Assembly (NCBI GenBank): GCA_002731825.1
Contig: PCCS01000012.1
Location: 62,001 to 126,000, forward strand
Reading direction: 5' to 3'
DNA: 64,000 bases
Source of the DNA: Myxococcales bacterium
Lineage (GTDB): Bacteria > Myxococcota_A > Bradymonadia > UBA7976 > UBA1532
Shown here: piece by piece, positions 40,069 to 50,137 of the stretch
How positions within the stretch are numbered: position 1 is the stretch's first letter
How the letters are laid out: every line of letters begins with the position of its first letter
Notes under the pieces: model-generated
Databases searched by the model: none
What the model saw: the letters and a program-made list of their open reading frames with translations, nothing else
Told to the model about the DNA's origin: nothing
Program-made: the position numbers and the translations under genes

Positions 40069-41301
40069 CTAACGCCCGGTGACTTCATCCAATAACGCAG
40101 CCGTTCGCTCAGCCATCATATCAGCTGAGTAGCGGCGCAGTGCGTCTTTTTTTGGCGTGAACGGTACCGTGTCTGAAGCGATTTGAAACAAGGCGTCGCG
40201 CAGTGTATCCGAATCCGATGACCAGCGTCCGACGCCGCAGCTTTTGATCAATGTAGCGGCATCGGAGCCAGGAGGCCCATATCCGATAATGGGTCGGTCC
40301 ATTTCAAGATAGTCAAAGATTTTAGCGCTTAACGCCGTCTTATGTTCGTTGCCAATGATGAGTAAAAGTGCTGCAGATCCAGCCATAATCGGTGCCAATT
40401 CATTGGCCGGGATCCGTTGGCCATGAGACACCCGATCTGGCATGGGATGACGGTCTAGAAAGCGTCTCGCTGCCGGATCAAGCTCACCGAATATCTTGAG
40501 TTGAAGGGGCGGCAGCTCCGCGTTGCACGTATGGAGAGTTTCGAGAATGGGTTTCATGCTCCTCGATCCGTAGCACGCACCCGCATAAACAAGGGTTGGT
40601 ATGGCATGGGTGGTTGGTTTATCGAAGACAACATCGGTTGGGTCGAAACCATTTGGTATGACAACCCAATTGGCAGACGGACCCGGTGAGAAGGCGGCAA
40701 CATTGCGGGCGAGCATGTTGGTGTTGACATAAGAGACCGCGTCCGCCGAATCCAATAACTTCGCCTCTAATTTACGAATGGCCCGGCGAGAGGGACCGAT
40801 TGGAATTCGTTTCCGTTTCAAGTCGACAGTCCACGGGTCTCTATAGTCAAGAATCAGGGGTACGTTCAATTGCTTTGCGATGGCAGTACCTACGCAGAAC
40901 ATGCCAAAAGGACCCCCTGTTACCCATACACATTGAATGTTTTCAAGTCCTCGAGCCGCTCGCTTAGCGGCGCGAGTCCAAGCGGGATATTGATCGGGTT
41001 TAAGAAGCTCAGATATCACACGATTGATGGGCTTAGCGACCAGCTTTGGTAATCGACGTAGACCCTGCGCGAGTTTGGTACTCGGTATCAATGCTGAGAC
41101 TCGATGGACCTCGATGTCCGGAACCGAGAGCGATGGATCTAAATTTGGAGCTTTTCGAAAGACCGAATCGGGTTCGGGTGTCATGACGATCGGTTGCCAT
41201 CCTAGGTCTGGAAGGCGCCTTGCGAGACGCAGCGGACGGCGAACACCAACACGCGCCACCGGTGGCCATGCAGCCGTCAGCATCAAAACCTGTTTCGTCA
41301 T
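40069..41301 (-). CDS. Glycosyltransferase (GT4-like)
   Basis: MTKQVLMLTAAWPPVARVGVRRPLRLARRLPDLGWQPIVMTP; PLILDYRDPWT; VVIPNGFDPTD; AKIFDYLEMDRPIIGYGPPGSDA. Confidence 0.85.
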   Translation of the reverse strand: MTKQVLMLTAAWPPVARVGVRRPLRLARRLPDLGWQPIVMTPEPDSVFRKAPNLDPSLSVPDIEVHRVSALIPSTKLAQGLRRLPKLVAKPINRVISELLKPDQYPAWTRAAKRAARGLENIQCVWVTGGPFGMFCVGTAIAKQLNVPLILDYRDPWTVDLKRKRIPIGPSRRAIRKLEAKLLDSADAVSYVNTNMLARNVAAFSPGPSANWVVIPNGFDPTDVVFDKPTTHAIPTLVYAGACYGSRSMKPILETLHTCNAELPPLQLKIFGELDPAARRFLDRHPMPDRVSHGQRIPANELAPIMAGSAALLLIIGNEHKTALSAKIFDYLEMDRPIIGYGPPGSDAATLIKSCGVGRWSSDSDTLRDALFQIASDTVPFTPKKDALRRYSADMMAERTAALLDEVTGR

Positions 41302-41669
41302 GGCTGACTTCGACGTATTTCTAGATGGGATTGGCATTCTAAACAGACGGTACATTCAGGCTGCGCCTGCAACCGACGCCAGCCAATGACCTCCTCGCAT
41401 CGAAGGCAGAGTCCATATTCTCCTGCGTCTATGGCGCTGAGGGCCGCACGAACTTTCTTTAATCTGAGATTTTGTCGACGACGATTTGCTTCAACCATCT
41501 TTTGTTGCTGGATGGCGTCAATACGAGATAGACGGCCCACAGATTGTTGATCAAGCACGACTGGCTGAGCGGCCTCTTTGGACTGTCTGAGGACCGTGTC
41601 TAGCTCAATTTCAAGCCGACGTAGAGCATCAGTTTGTTCTTGAATTTGGGTGGCGGTCAATTCGCTCAT
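41298..41669 (-). CDS. TraR/DksA-family zinc-finger protein
   Basis: CLRCEEVIGWRRLQAQPECTVCLEC C4 zinc finger; coiled-coil N-terminus. Confidence 0.88.
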   Translation of the reverse strand: MSELTATQIQEQTDALRRLEIELDTVLRQSKEAAQPVVLDQQSVGRLSRIDAIQQQKMVEANRRRQNLRLKKVRAALSAIDAGEYGLCLRCEEVIGWRRLQAQPECTVCLECQSHLEIRRSQP

Positions 41670-41708
41670 CGTCGGGCAGGAACCTTCAACAACGTCAATT
41701 AGCCTCTA

Positions 41709-43694
41709 TTAGTACATCAATAGCGACGAGATTTCTTTATCCACTTTTTGGATGGGTAGAAATTGAGCTTCTAAGCCCTGAGCAAATGGGACGGGGGTAT
41801 CGAGGCTACCGAGACGGCGGACCGGGGCATCGAGCCATTCGAAGCACGCGTCTGAAATCTGCGCTGCGATCTCGCCTCCGAATCCACCTGATACTTGCGC
41901 TTCATGTAGAACCAACACGCGACCCGTTTTCTTGACGGATTGGAATACTAAGTCGTCGTCCCACGGCTTTATCGTTCGCAAATCGATCACTTCGATCTCA
42001 GCGCCTTTTTGGGCGAACCGTTCTGCTGCAGCCATCGCCCAGTGAACAGCCCAGCCATAGGCGACCACCGTCAAGTCGGACCCGGAACGCACGATGCAGC
42101 CTCGACCGATGTCTAATTCATATGGGTCTTCTGGGACAGGTTCAGTATTCGAACGATACAGCTTCTTATGTTCGAGAAATAGGACAGGGTTAGGATCGCT
42201 GAAGGCGGCGAGCAATAAGCCTTTTGCATCGTATGCATTGGCCGGTGCGACAATTTTTAATCCTGGGGTTGAGACAAACCAGGATTCAACGCATTGCGAA
42301 TGAAATGGACCTGCGCCTACACCGCCACCGAATGGGGCTCGAATCACAACCGGAACCGAGGCCCCCCAGCGATAATGAGTTGGAGCAAGGTTGTGGACGA
42401 TTTGATTAAACGCGCATGAGATGAAGTCAGCAAATTGGATCTCAACCATGGGTTTTGCACCGGTCAGAGCAAGACCAAGAGCGCAGCCAACAGCCCCTGA
42501 TTCTATGATAGGGGTATTGCGGACCCTCTTGGGGCCAAAGCGTTTAACCAGACCCTCTGTTGCTTTAAATACGCCCCCATACTCGGCAATGTCTTGCCCC
42601 ATGAGAATCGTCGAATTGTCCCGTTCCATTTGAGTGATGAGGGCATCCCGTATGGCATCGACATAACGGGTTTGGGGACCGGACTTTTTGGGTGCTGATT
42701 TTGGATGTGGTGCGCTCCGATAGACGTCCGCCAGTTCATGTTCCGGAGAGGATTGCGCCGCTGGCGCCGCTAACTGCTTTCTGATTTCTAAGTCAACCAG
42801 ATCTTCGAGTCGCTCTCGTATCAAATTTTGTGTTGATGCCAACACTGTCCCTCGGTCGATCAGTGTCTTTTCTAAGCGAGTAATCGGGTCTTTTTCCGCC
42901 CATCGGCTCATCAGTTCATCGGGTACATAGGCTGTTCCAGAGGCCTCTTCATGGCCCCGCATTCGAAATGTCATGCATTCGATTAATGTAGGGCCTTCAC
43001 CTTTTCGCGCTCGCAGAGCCGCTGACGACACGGCCTCGATGACATCATATATGCAATTTCCATCGACCATGACGCCCGGCATGCCATAGCCAGTGGCTCG
43101 GTGATGCAATTCTGAACATGCATATTGCTCCTTGGTGGGCGTGGATAATGCGTATTGATTGTTTTCCACCATGAAGATGACCGGAAGGGTCCACGTTGCG
43201 GCTAGATTCATCGCTTCATGAACATCGCCTTCGCTGCTCGTGCCATCACCTAAGAACACAAGCGCGATTTTTTTGCTTTCATCCATTTGCGATGCCAAAG
43301 CAAGACCGCATGCCACAGGGCACATGGCGCCTAGATGACTGATCATACCGACGATAGAATGAGACAAAAGGCCGAAATGGAAACTTCGATCTCGGCCGCC
43401 CGTGAAACCACCTTGCCGACCAAGCAGCTGCTGGAAAAGTTGGTCTAGCGCCACATTCCGGGTGGTAAATACACCTAGATTACGATGAAGCGGCAGCACA
43501 AAATCGTCATCGTTAAGCGCCCATGTTGCGCCCACCGCAACCGCCTCTTGTCCAATCCCCGAGAACCACTTGGATAAGCGGCCCTGGCGCAGGAGGATCA
43601 ACATGCGTTCTTCGATCACGCGGGGGAGGAGCAGCGCGCGGTACAGCTCAAGGTCGGCGTTGCGCATCCCATCTGCATCGTTTTTCATCGTCAT
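41709..43694 (-). CDS. 2-oxoacid dehydrogenase E1, fused alpha and beta subunits (second copy)
   Basis: GDGTSSEGDVHEAMNLAATWTLPVIFMVENNQYALSTP; MGQDIAEYGGVFKATEGLVKRFG; PIIESGAVGCALGLALTGAKPMVEIQFADF. Confidence 0.9.
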   Translation of the reverse strand: MTMKNDADGMRNADLELYRALLLPRVIEERMLILLRQGRLSKWFSGIGQEAVAVGATWALNDDDFVLPLHRNLGVFTTRNVALDQLFQQLLGRQGGFTGGRDRSFHFGLLSHSIVGMISHLGAMCPVACGLALASQMDESKKIALVFLGDGTSSEGDVHEAMNLAATWTLPVIFMVENNQYALSTPTKEQYACSELHHRATGYGMPGVMVDGNCIYDVIEAVSSAALRARKGEGPTLIECMTFRMRGHEEASGTAYVPDELMSRWAEKDPITRLEKTLIDRGTVLASTQNLIRERLEDLVDLEIRKQLAAPAAQSSPEHELADVYRSAPHPKSAPKKSGPQTRYVDAIRDALITQMERDNSTILMGQDIAEYGGVFKATEGLVKRFGPKRVRNTPIIESGAVGCALGLALTGAKPMVEIQFADFISCAFNQIVHNLAPTHYRWGASVPVVIRAPFGGGVGAGPFHSQCVESWFVSTPGLKIVAPANAYDAKGLLLAAFSDPNPVLFLEHKKLYRSNTEPVPEDPYELDIGRGCIVRSGSDLTVVAYGWAVHWAMAAAERFAQKGAEIEVIDLRTIKPWDDDLVFQSVKKTGRVLVLHEAQVSGGFGGEIAAQISDACFEWLDAPVRRLGSLDTPVPFAQGLEAQFLPIQKVDKEISSLLMY

Positions 43695-44731
43695 TGGCCC
43701 TCCGGTTCCATGACGACAAAATTAAGTTTTAGGCCCCCATTGCTGATTGGAACCACTCGGCTTGGCGGCCGCTTAAGCGCACTGAGCGCCCTTGGGGATG
43801 AGACAATAATACCCGCCGACCAGGTCTTAAATTCCGTTGAGAGTAAGAGCCCCAATTGGTCGTACGCTCGCGGGTTTTTAGCCCGCCTGCCATAGGGTGG
43901 GTTACAGATGAGTAACCCGGCGTCTACAGGGGCTTTGAGTCGGCTTGTATCCAGAGTTTCTAGACTTGGGTTTACGCCCGCACGCTCCGTATTGCGCTGG
44001 GCGATATCGATGGTGTCCTGGTTTCTATCACGGCCTAAAATGAGGGTTGGCACCGCCTTCAAAACCCGAGGTTGGTCCTGTTTTTTACACCATTTTTCAC
44101 ACTCGAATTGACGCCCCATCCCGGGCGGGATGTCGGCTGCTCTGAGTGCGGCTTCAATTGGGAAAGTACCGCTTCCACACATCGGGTCGACAAGAGCTAT
44201 ACCGGGTGTCCAGCCTGCGACCCTCAAGAGCAGTGAAGCCAGTGTCTCCCGCAGAGGCGCCGGGCCTGTCTCAAGTCTCCATCCCCGCCGATGTAAGCGT
44301 TCTCCGGAGGTATCTATGCTGACGGTACAGCGATCTCGATGGATTCGAACGTACAACTCAGTCGAGCCCTGATTGACCCATCGATTCACTCGGTCTTTGA
44401 CGGCATCCGAGTGATACAGTCTACTTTTGCTGCAGCTGACGTGCGCGGTCAGGCCACCAAAATCATCGAGTTCGAGTTTTTTAAACCCTCGTTCTAACGC
44501 CTGAAAAGTAGGGGCTGGGAAACGCCCAACACGTTGTAAAATTCGAGTTGGACACCGCAGAGTCAGATTGGCGCTTATTGGGTGGCCAACGAAGGATACA
44601 CCGCCGACTTCGATTTGAACCCGCTTGAATCCATTCCCTTTAATTTCGTCCGCAGTCCATGTTTCTAAACCGGGTGGGCAAACAGCGAACAACTCGGTGC
44701 GTTGATAGGTCAACTGTAGGCCCCCGTTCAT
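43691..44731 (-). CDS. THUMP-domain RNA methyltransferase (RlmL-N/COG0116-like)
   Basis: VDPMCGSGTFPIEAALRAADIPPGMGRQFECEKW; LICNPPYGRR. Confidence 0.85.
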   Translation of the reverse strand: MNGGLQLTYQRTELFAVCPPGLETWTADEIKGNGFKRVQIEVGGVSFVGHPISANLTLRCPTRILQRVGRFPAPTFQALERGFKKLELDDFGGLTAHVSCSKSRLYHSDAVKDRVNRWVNQGSTELYVRIHRDRCTVSIDTSGERLHRRGWRLETGPAPLRETLASLLLRVAGWTPGIALVDPMCGSGTFPIEAALRAADIPPGMGRQFECEKWCKKQDQPRVLKAVPTLILGRDRNQDTIDIAQRNTERAGVNPSLETLDTSRLKAPVDAGLLICNPPYGRRAKNPRAYDQLGLLLSTEFKTWSAGIIVSSPRALSALKRPPSRVVPISNGGLKLNFVVMEPEGQ

Positions 44732-45021
44732 TTACACCGTTGCCGCGTGGTCTCGACTACAAACGCGGCTCGGGTTGGAATAGAATAAGCATCATCGCAA
44801 TTACTGTATGCCGACTCTCATTCCAGGCCAAGGAACGATTACCATGTGGGCGCATTGGCGCAGCGGAAATGTTGGTCAACTTGGGTGCGTTTGGGTTCGG
44901 TTCAGTTCCCAAACCGCTAAACAACCAGTTTGCTGTAGACATTGTCGAATGTAAGAATTATCTTACCTTGGATTACCTTACCTTTCATTATCGCTCATTC
45001 TAATGCGTCAGGAAGCCCAGA

Positions 45022-45741
45022 ATGGAGACAACACTTATCGAACTGATGACCGTCAGCACACCAGCGGATGACGTCTCAATCTCAAACCTTCTCTTAAAAG
45101 CCTCGCCAGTTGTCAAAGGTGTGCTGGTGATCTTGGTCGCGATGTCACTTATCGTTTGGTACATCATAATCTACAAATGGCTCTATTTGAGACGGGCTAG
45201 AAAAGAGTCTGAACGGTTTATGAAAACCTTCTGGGACTCAAAGCGTCTCGACGAGATCTACCGAACCAGTGACGACCTAAAGTACAGCCCAACCAGTCAA
45301 GTCTTTCGTGCGGGTTATGTCGAACTCACCAAGTTAAAAAGTGGGAAATCTGGCGATACCATGCACGAACAAATGGGTGACCTGGAAAATATTGAACGCG
45401 CCTTGCGCAGGGCCATCAATGCGGAGTCCATCCATTTAGAGAAATTGACGTCTTTCTTGGCTACAACCGCGAGTGCGGCCCCGTTTATCGGCCTGTTCGG
45501 AACGGTTTGGGGCATTATGGTGTCCTTTCTGAACATCTACAAGAAGGGGGATGCGTCTCTGCTGACTGTCGCGCCTGGTATTGCGGAGGCATTGGTCGCC
45601 ACAGCCATTGGCCTTGTGGCTGCCATTCCGTCGGTGATCGCCTACAACTGGTTGGTTGGACGAATCAGGACTTTGCAGGCCGAGATGGAAAACTTTGGGA
45701 ATGATTTTCTCAATATCGTTCGGCGACACTTCTTCAACTGA
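45022..45741 (+). CDS. tolQ: TolQ (MotA/TolQ/ExbB proton channel)
   Basis: FLATTASAAPFIGLFGTVWGIMVSFLNIYKKGDASLLTVAPGIAEALVATAIGLVAAIPSVIAYN; followed by tolR-A-B-pal. Confidence 0.93.
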   Translation: METTLIELMTVSTPADDVSISNLLLKASPVVKGVLVILVAMSLIVWYIIIYKWLYLRRARKESERFMKTFWDSKRLDEIYRTSDDLKYSPTSQVFRAGYVELTKLKSGKSGDTMHEQMGDLENIERALRRAINAESIHLEKLTSFLATTASAAPFIGLFGTVWGIMVSFLNIYKKGDASLLTVAPGIAEALVATAIGLVAAIPSVIAYNWLVGRIRTLQAEMENFGNDFLNIVRRHFFN

Positions 45742-45766
45742 ATGATTCGATTGGAGTAGATGAACC

Positions 45767-46249
45767 GTGGGTATGCAGACCGGAAATCAGCGAGCCGCAA
45801 TGAGTGAGATCAACGTAACGCCTCTTGTAGACGTCATGTTGGTTCTCCTCATTGTGTTCATGGTCACGACGCCTATCATGGTCGAGGAAATGACCAAAAA
45901 AGAAGTGGAAATAAACCTTCCAGCAACCCGAGCACCAGCGCCAATGAAGCCGTCGGATACGTTGGTCGTTGTCAGACGAGATCAGACAATCTCATTGTCC
46001 ATGGGTCAAGGCGAGACGGAGTTGGCCAATTGTGGGTCCGATGCCGAGGCTCAGTATGTCAACTGTCTACAGCAACTTGAGACAGCGGTCGCCAACAACC
46101 AGCCATTGCAAGATTCCGATCGAATCCTCGTCTATGCCGAGGATGGTTTGGGATATACGTTTGCCGTTAAAATTTTTGCGAGCATCAAGCGGTCCGGAAA
46201 AAAGAAACTGTTTTTGATCACAAATCCCGAAGCGGTCTCAAACAAATGA
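45767..46249 (+). CDS. tolR: TolR (ExbD/TolR family)
   Basis: MSEINVTPLVDVMLVLLIVFMVTTPIM; GTG start or ATG 45773. Confidence 0.92.
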   Translation: MGMQTGNQRAAMSEINVTPLVDVMLVLLIVFMVTTPIMVEEMTKKEVEINLPATRAPAPMKPSDTLVVVRRDQTISLSMGQGETELANCGSDAEAQYVNCLQQLETAVANNQPLQDSDRILVYAEDGLGYTFAVKIFASIKRSGKKKLFLITNPEAVSNK

Positions 46250-47067
46250 ATCAGAGCCGGTCAGATCAAGGCGCCCGCGTCATTTCAATGGTTCTGGCCT
46301 GCGGCGTTAATGGGGTCATGTTTGCCTCTATCTTGTTGATGGGAATGGTTACCCCGCCGCCTGAGCCCCCCGAACTCGTGTCCATCGACTTCGTTGAACT
46401 CGCTCGAAAAAGCGATGTGCCTGTGAAACCTAAATTACTACCGAGAATTACTCAGCCGGCCCTGCCCTTGGAAGCGGCGGCTGAGGAGATCGGTCTTAAG
46501 CGTAAGAAACAAGAAGAGCTCGAAAAACAGAAAAAAGAACGCGAACAGAAGCTTGCTGAGAAGAAAAGAAAGCAGGAACGCGCGAAAAAGAAGTTAGAGG
46601 CAGTTAAGCGCAAAGAGGACCGCAAGCGCCGTCGGAAAGCCATGGCACTGGCTATGCAGAGAATTGAGGATGATCCCCGAGCAGACGATGAAGATGCGCC
46701 GGGATTTAAAGAGGGGAGTGCTTACGGCCGCTCTACAGACCCTAAAACCCTCAAGAATAAGCTCATGTACATGACTCGGATCTCTAGACTCTTGGAGAGC
46801 CAGTTCCAAGTCCCCAACAATATCCCCGAGGAATTCAGACGGAAAGCAAGCGCGAAAGTCGCGTTTAAGATCAGTAAGACGGGGAAAGTCAAAGGAAAGC
46901 CTCGAATCTTGAAAAGCAGCGGAAATCGTTTTTTTGACCAAGCCGCTTTGACAGCTGTTAGACGATTCGGACCCGGGACAAACCTAAAGCTGCCGCTTCC
47001 CAAAGATAAGAAACTCAAAAAGATCGTGCTGCGGTCCGGTATTCGGGCTCGAATGAAAGGTAAATGA
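46246..47067 (+). CDS. tolA: TolA/TonB family C-terminal domain protein
   Basis: N-terminal TM, charged Lys/Glu-rich helical linker, TonB-like C-terminus; between tolR and tolB. Confidence 0.85.
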   Translation: MNQSRSDQGARVISMVLACGVNGVMFASILLMGMVTPPPEPPELVSIDFVELARKSDVPVKPKLLPRITQPALPLEAAAEEIGLKRKKQEELEKQKKEREQKLAEKKRKQERAKKKLEAVKRKEDRKRRRKAMALAMQRIEDDPRADDEDAPGFKEGSAYGRSTDPKTLKNKLMYMTRISRLLESQFQVPNNIPEEFRRKASAKVAFKISKTGKVKGKPRILKSSGNRFFDQAALTAVRRFGPGTNLKLPLPKDKKLKKIVLRSGIRARMKGK

Positions 47068-48426
47068 ATGATGAGAGCTGATGGAAAATGGCTTTTTATA
47101 GTCGGACTAACCCTGACTCTTTTGGCCGCCCCTTTCGTACAGGCGCAGTCAGATGGGACAGCCTCTCCGGCTACATCGTCCGAAGGCCTGGACGTTGAAG
47201 TCGAACAGGGCGGCCTCGTGCTCATTCAAATGGCCATTCCACGAGCCATTAACTTGGACTCAAAATCGGACACCATCGGCTTGACTGAGGCGCTGTCAGG
47301 AACGGTTAAAAGAGACCTTACGATTTCATCGTTTTTCAACATTCTGAAACCAGCCCAGATCCTCGCGAAATCAGACCGTGAAGGCATGAAGCCTGTGTAT
47401 CGGGATTGGTTCAATAGCGGGGCCCAGGGGCTGATCAAAATTAGTTATAAGCAGGTGGGTAAGAAAGTGATTGCTGACTTTCGTTTATTCAGTGTCGAAG
47501 GCAGTGACCAGGTTGTTTTGCCTAAACCTTTTGATGGTCCCATTCGCATCGATGCATCGGTGAAAAAACTGCGAGCCATGGCCCATGAATTTGCGAACGA
47601 AGTCATTGGCTATTACACCAAGACGCGTGGATTTTTTGGAACCCAGATCGTTTTCGTCAAGGGGTCTCGTCGAACAAAAGAGATCTACATGATGAGCGCA
47701 GATGGCGTCGAAGAGACCGGCCTCACTGGGACACGAGGTATCAACATGCTGCCGAGTATGGGGGCGGGGCGTCTTTATTTCACAAGTTTTCGCCGCGGAG
47801 GGCCTCATGCGTTTCGTCTAGGCTCCGGCAGCACCCGCCCTTTTGCCGCTTATCCTGGTCTCAATACAGGCGCCGTTTTGAGTCCAGATGGCAGTTCGGT
47901 CGCGCTGACCTTAAGTCGTGATGGAAACCCTGAAATCTATTTACTTCACCCCGATACAGGGAAGATTAAGCGACGACTGACAAATTCAGAGGCCATCGAT
48001 ACGAGTCCGGCTTGGTCACCGGATGGGCAGCGAATCGCCTTTGTCAGCGATCGTCACGGCTCACCACAGATTTTCGTCATGAATGCGAATGGGGGCGGTG
48101 TGCAGCGGCTTACGTTTCAAGGCGATTACAATCAGACCCCAGATTGGAACCCTAAGTCTGGTTTAATTGCATTTACAGCCCGCGATGAACGGGCCATTTT
48201 CGATATTTTTACCGTTGATGTGGGCACCAAAGAGATTAAGAGGTTGACCCAAAATCAGGGTAATAATGAAGAGCCAACGTGGTCGCCAGACGGTCGTTTC
48301 ATTGCGTTTAGCAGCACCCGGTCTGGTACAGCTAAAATCTATCTCATGGATCAAACGGGTCGGTATCAGCACAAGTTGAGTACAGGAACGGGCGCGTACC
48401 TTACCCCTTTTTGGGTCCGGTACTGA
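47068..48426 (+). CDS. tolB: TolB beta-propeller protein
   Basis: Repeated SPDG/PDW blades: TSPAWSPDGQRIAFVSDRHGSPQIFVMNANGGGVQRLTFQGDYNQTPDWNP. Confidence 0.94.
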   Translation: MMRADGKWLFIVGLTLTLLAAPFVQAQSDGTASPATSSEGLDVEVEQGGLVLIQMAIPRAINLDSKSDTIGLTEALSGTVKRDLTISSFFNILKPAQILAKSDREGMKPVYRDWFNSGAQGLIKISYKQVGKKVIADFRLFSVEGSDQVVLPKPFDGPIRIDASVKKLRAMAHEFANEVIGYYTKTRGFFGTQIVFVKGSRRTKEIYMMSADGVEETGLTGTRGINMLPSMGAGRLYFTSFRRGGPHAFRLGSGSTRPFAAYPGLNTGAVLSPDGSSVALTLSRDGNPEIYLLHPDTGKIKRRLTNSEAIDTSPAWSPDGQRIAFVSDRHGSPQIFVMNANGGGVQRLTFQGDYNQTPDWNPKSGLIAFTARDERAIFDIFTVDVGTKEIKRLTQNQGNNEEPTWSPDGRFIAFSSTRSGTAKIYLMDQTGRYQHKLSTGTGAYLTPFWVRY

Positions 48427-48443
48427 GTTAAACAGGAGTCATT

Positions 48444-49154
48444 ATGTCGAACGCTCAATTTAGATGGATATTGATTTTCTCAACGCTGCTGTGCTTAGCC
48501 GCATGTGGTGGTCGACCTGTGGAAGCATTATCCGCTGCTGAGAAAGCCATGGCCGATGCTTCATTGGCTAAAACATGTGCGCCAGATGAATATCTTGCAG
48601 CCCAAAAACTTTTGGAAAAGGCCAAATCTCTCGCTGAAAAGGGTGAACATGCCCGTGCTAAAGCGACAGCGATCGCTGCTGAAAAGCTGGCTAAAAAGGC
48701 CATTGTTAAAGCGCAAGCGCGAAAAGATGAATGCTTAAACCCGCAGGCTCCAGATGCCATTGATGCCGCGGAGTTTGTCGATGAGTCAGGACCGGGCCAA
48801 GATGCTGTGGACGCGCTGTCAGAAGGGATGCAGATAATCTATTTCGACTACAACCAGCCTACCTTATCCGATGAAGCAAAGGCGACCCTCGATGCCAATG
48901 CAGACTGGCTGCTCGATAATGAATCCGTCACCGTTACTGTTGAGGGTCATTGCGACGAGCGGGGCAGCACCGAATATAATCTTGCGCTCGGTGAAAAACG
49001 AGCACAAGTCGCGCGTAAGTATCTGCTCCGAAAAGGGGTCGATAAAGCGCGCATTAGTTTGGTGAGTTATGGGGAAGAGCGCCCTGCTGATTACGGGGCC
49101 GGCGAGGCGGCTCATAAGCGCAATCGCAGAGCCGTATTCCGAGCGAATGAGTAG
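48444..49154 (+). CDS. pal: Peptidoglycan-associated lipoprotein Pal
   Basis: Lipobox LCLAAC; OmpA domain VEGHCDERGSTEYNLALGEKRAQVARKYLLRKGV. Confidence 0.93.
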   Translation: MSNAQFRWILIFSTLLCLAACGGRPVEALSAAEKAMADASLAKTCAPDEYLAAQKLLEKAKSLAEKGEHARAKATAIAAEKLAKKAIVKAQARKDECLNPQAPDAIDAAEFVDESGPGQDAVDALSEGMQIIYFDYNQPTLSDEAKATLDANADWLLDNESVTVTVEGHCDERGSTEYNLALGEKRAQVARKYLLRKGVDKARISLVSYGEERPADYGAGEAAHKRNRRAVFRANE

Positions 49155-49231
49155 ACCAATTGGACCAAGATATTTCCATCGAAAGCATTTCTTGCCTTGC
49201 CACCATTGAACGACCTCGATAAAGAACCCCT

Positions 49232-49987
49232 ATGAAAGCGATTAAATATCTTGTTCCAAACAGTTTCACCGCACTGTCCCTGGTCTTCGGCCTTGCCTCT
49301 ATTGCCGTCTCTACTCGAGGTGACTTTGAACTGGCATCATGGCTGATTCTGTGGGGCGTCCTATTAGACAAGCTTGACGGCGCATCGGCGCGCCTACTCA
49401 ACGCCTCGTCGGAGTTCGGGGTTCAATTCGACTCTTTCGCGGACTTCGTGGTCTTCGGAATTGCCCCAGCGGCACTGGTCTATAGTCGGCTGAGTCTACT
49501 TCCGGACTATTCGAGCGGGGCCGGTCATACGGCATTGATCATTGTGTCCGGCGGATATGTCTTAGCTACGGCAGGACGTTTAGCCCGTTTCAATATTGCC
49601 GAACCCGTTGGTGGAGACCAATACTTTTTCGGTATTCCAACGACAATGACAGGGGCAATTATCGCCTCTGCCTATCTGACCCTCGGCTTATTCGGACTTG
49701 AGGATCAGTTCATTTCATACGCCATAGTTGTGCTCTTTATTCTGGCGCTATCGATGGTGTCTAACATTCGCCTCCCTAAGCTGAAGGCGCGTAACAATGT
49801 GTTCGTTCAATGGTTTCAAATCATTAATATTGGCGCTGTGTATGCGACCACACCCTTCAAGCTGTGGCCTCACTATCTCTTGGGCCTTGCGCTCCTCTAC
49901 CTAGCCATCGGTATCGTCTGGGCATTGATGAACCCCATCGAACAAGATAGAGCGACCGCCTTAGAAAAAATGGTCGAAGAAGCCTAG
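49232..49987 (+). CDS. pssA: CDP-diacylglycerol--serine O-phosphatidyltransferase
   Basis: CDP-OH-P motif DKLDGASARLLNASSEFGVQFDSFADFV; KYLVPNSFTALSLVFGLASI. Confidence 0.9.
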   Translation: MKAIKYLVPNSFTALSLVFGLASIAVSTRGDFELASWLILWGVLLDKLDGASARLLNASSEFGVQFDSFADFVVFGIAPAALVYSRLSLLPDYSSGAGHTALIIVSGGYVLATAGRLARFNIAEPVGGDQYFFGIPTTMTGAIIASAYLTLGLFGLEDQFISYAIVVLFILALSMVSNIRLPKLKARNNVFVQWFQIINIGAVYATTPFKLWPHYLLGLALLYLAIGIVWALMNPIEQDRATALEKMVEEA

Positions 49988-50046
49988 ACGATCGGAAAGA
50001 AATGACTCAATTTCAAGGTCACTTTGATCAAAGTCGTGCAAACAGA

Positions 50047-50075
50047 TTGACAATTCGATGACTCGCCACTAATGT
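50047..50075 (+). promoter_or_regulatory. Candidate sigma70-type promoter for the yceD-rpmF-plsX operon
   Basis: TTGACA-17 nt-TAATGT, about 62 nt before the ATG. Confidence 0.65.
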
Positions 50076-50137
50076 GCCGCCTCCGCGAGGTCATGCCCTA
50101 GAGGTTTGTCCTAGTGACGATGTGAGTAGGCCGGCTT

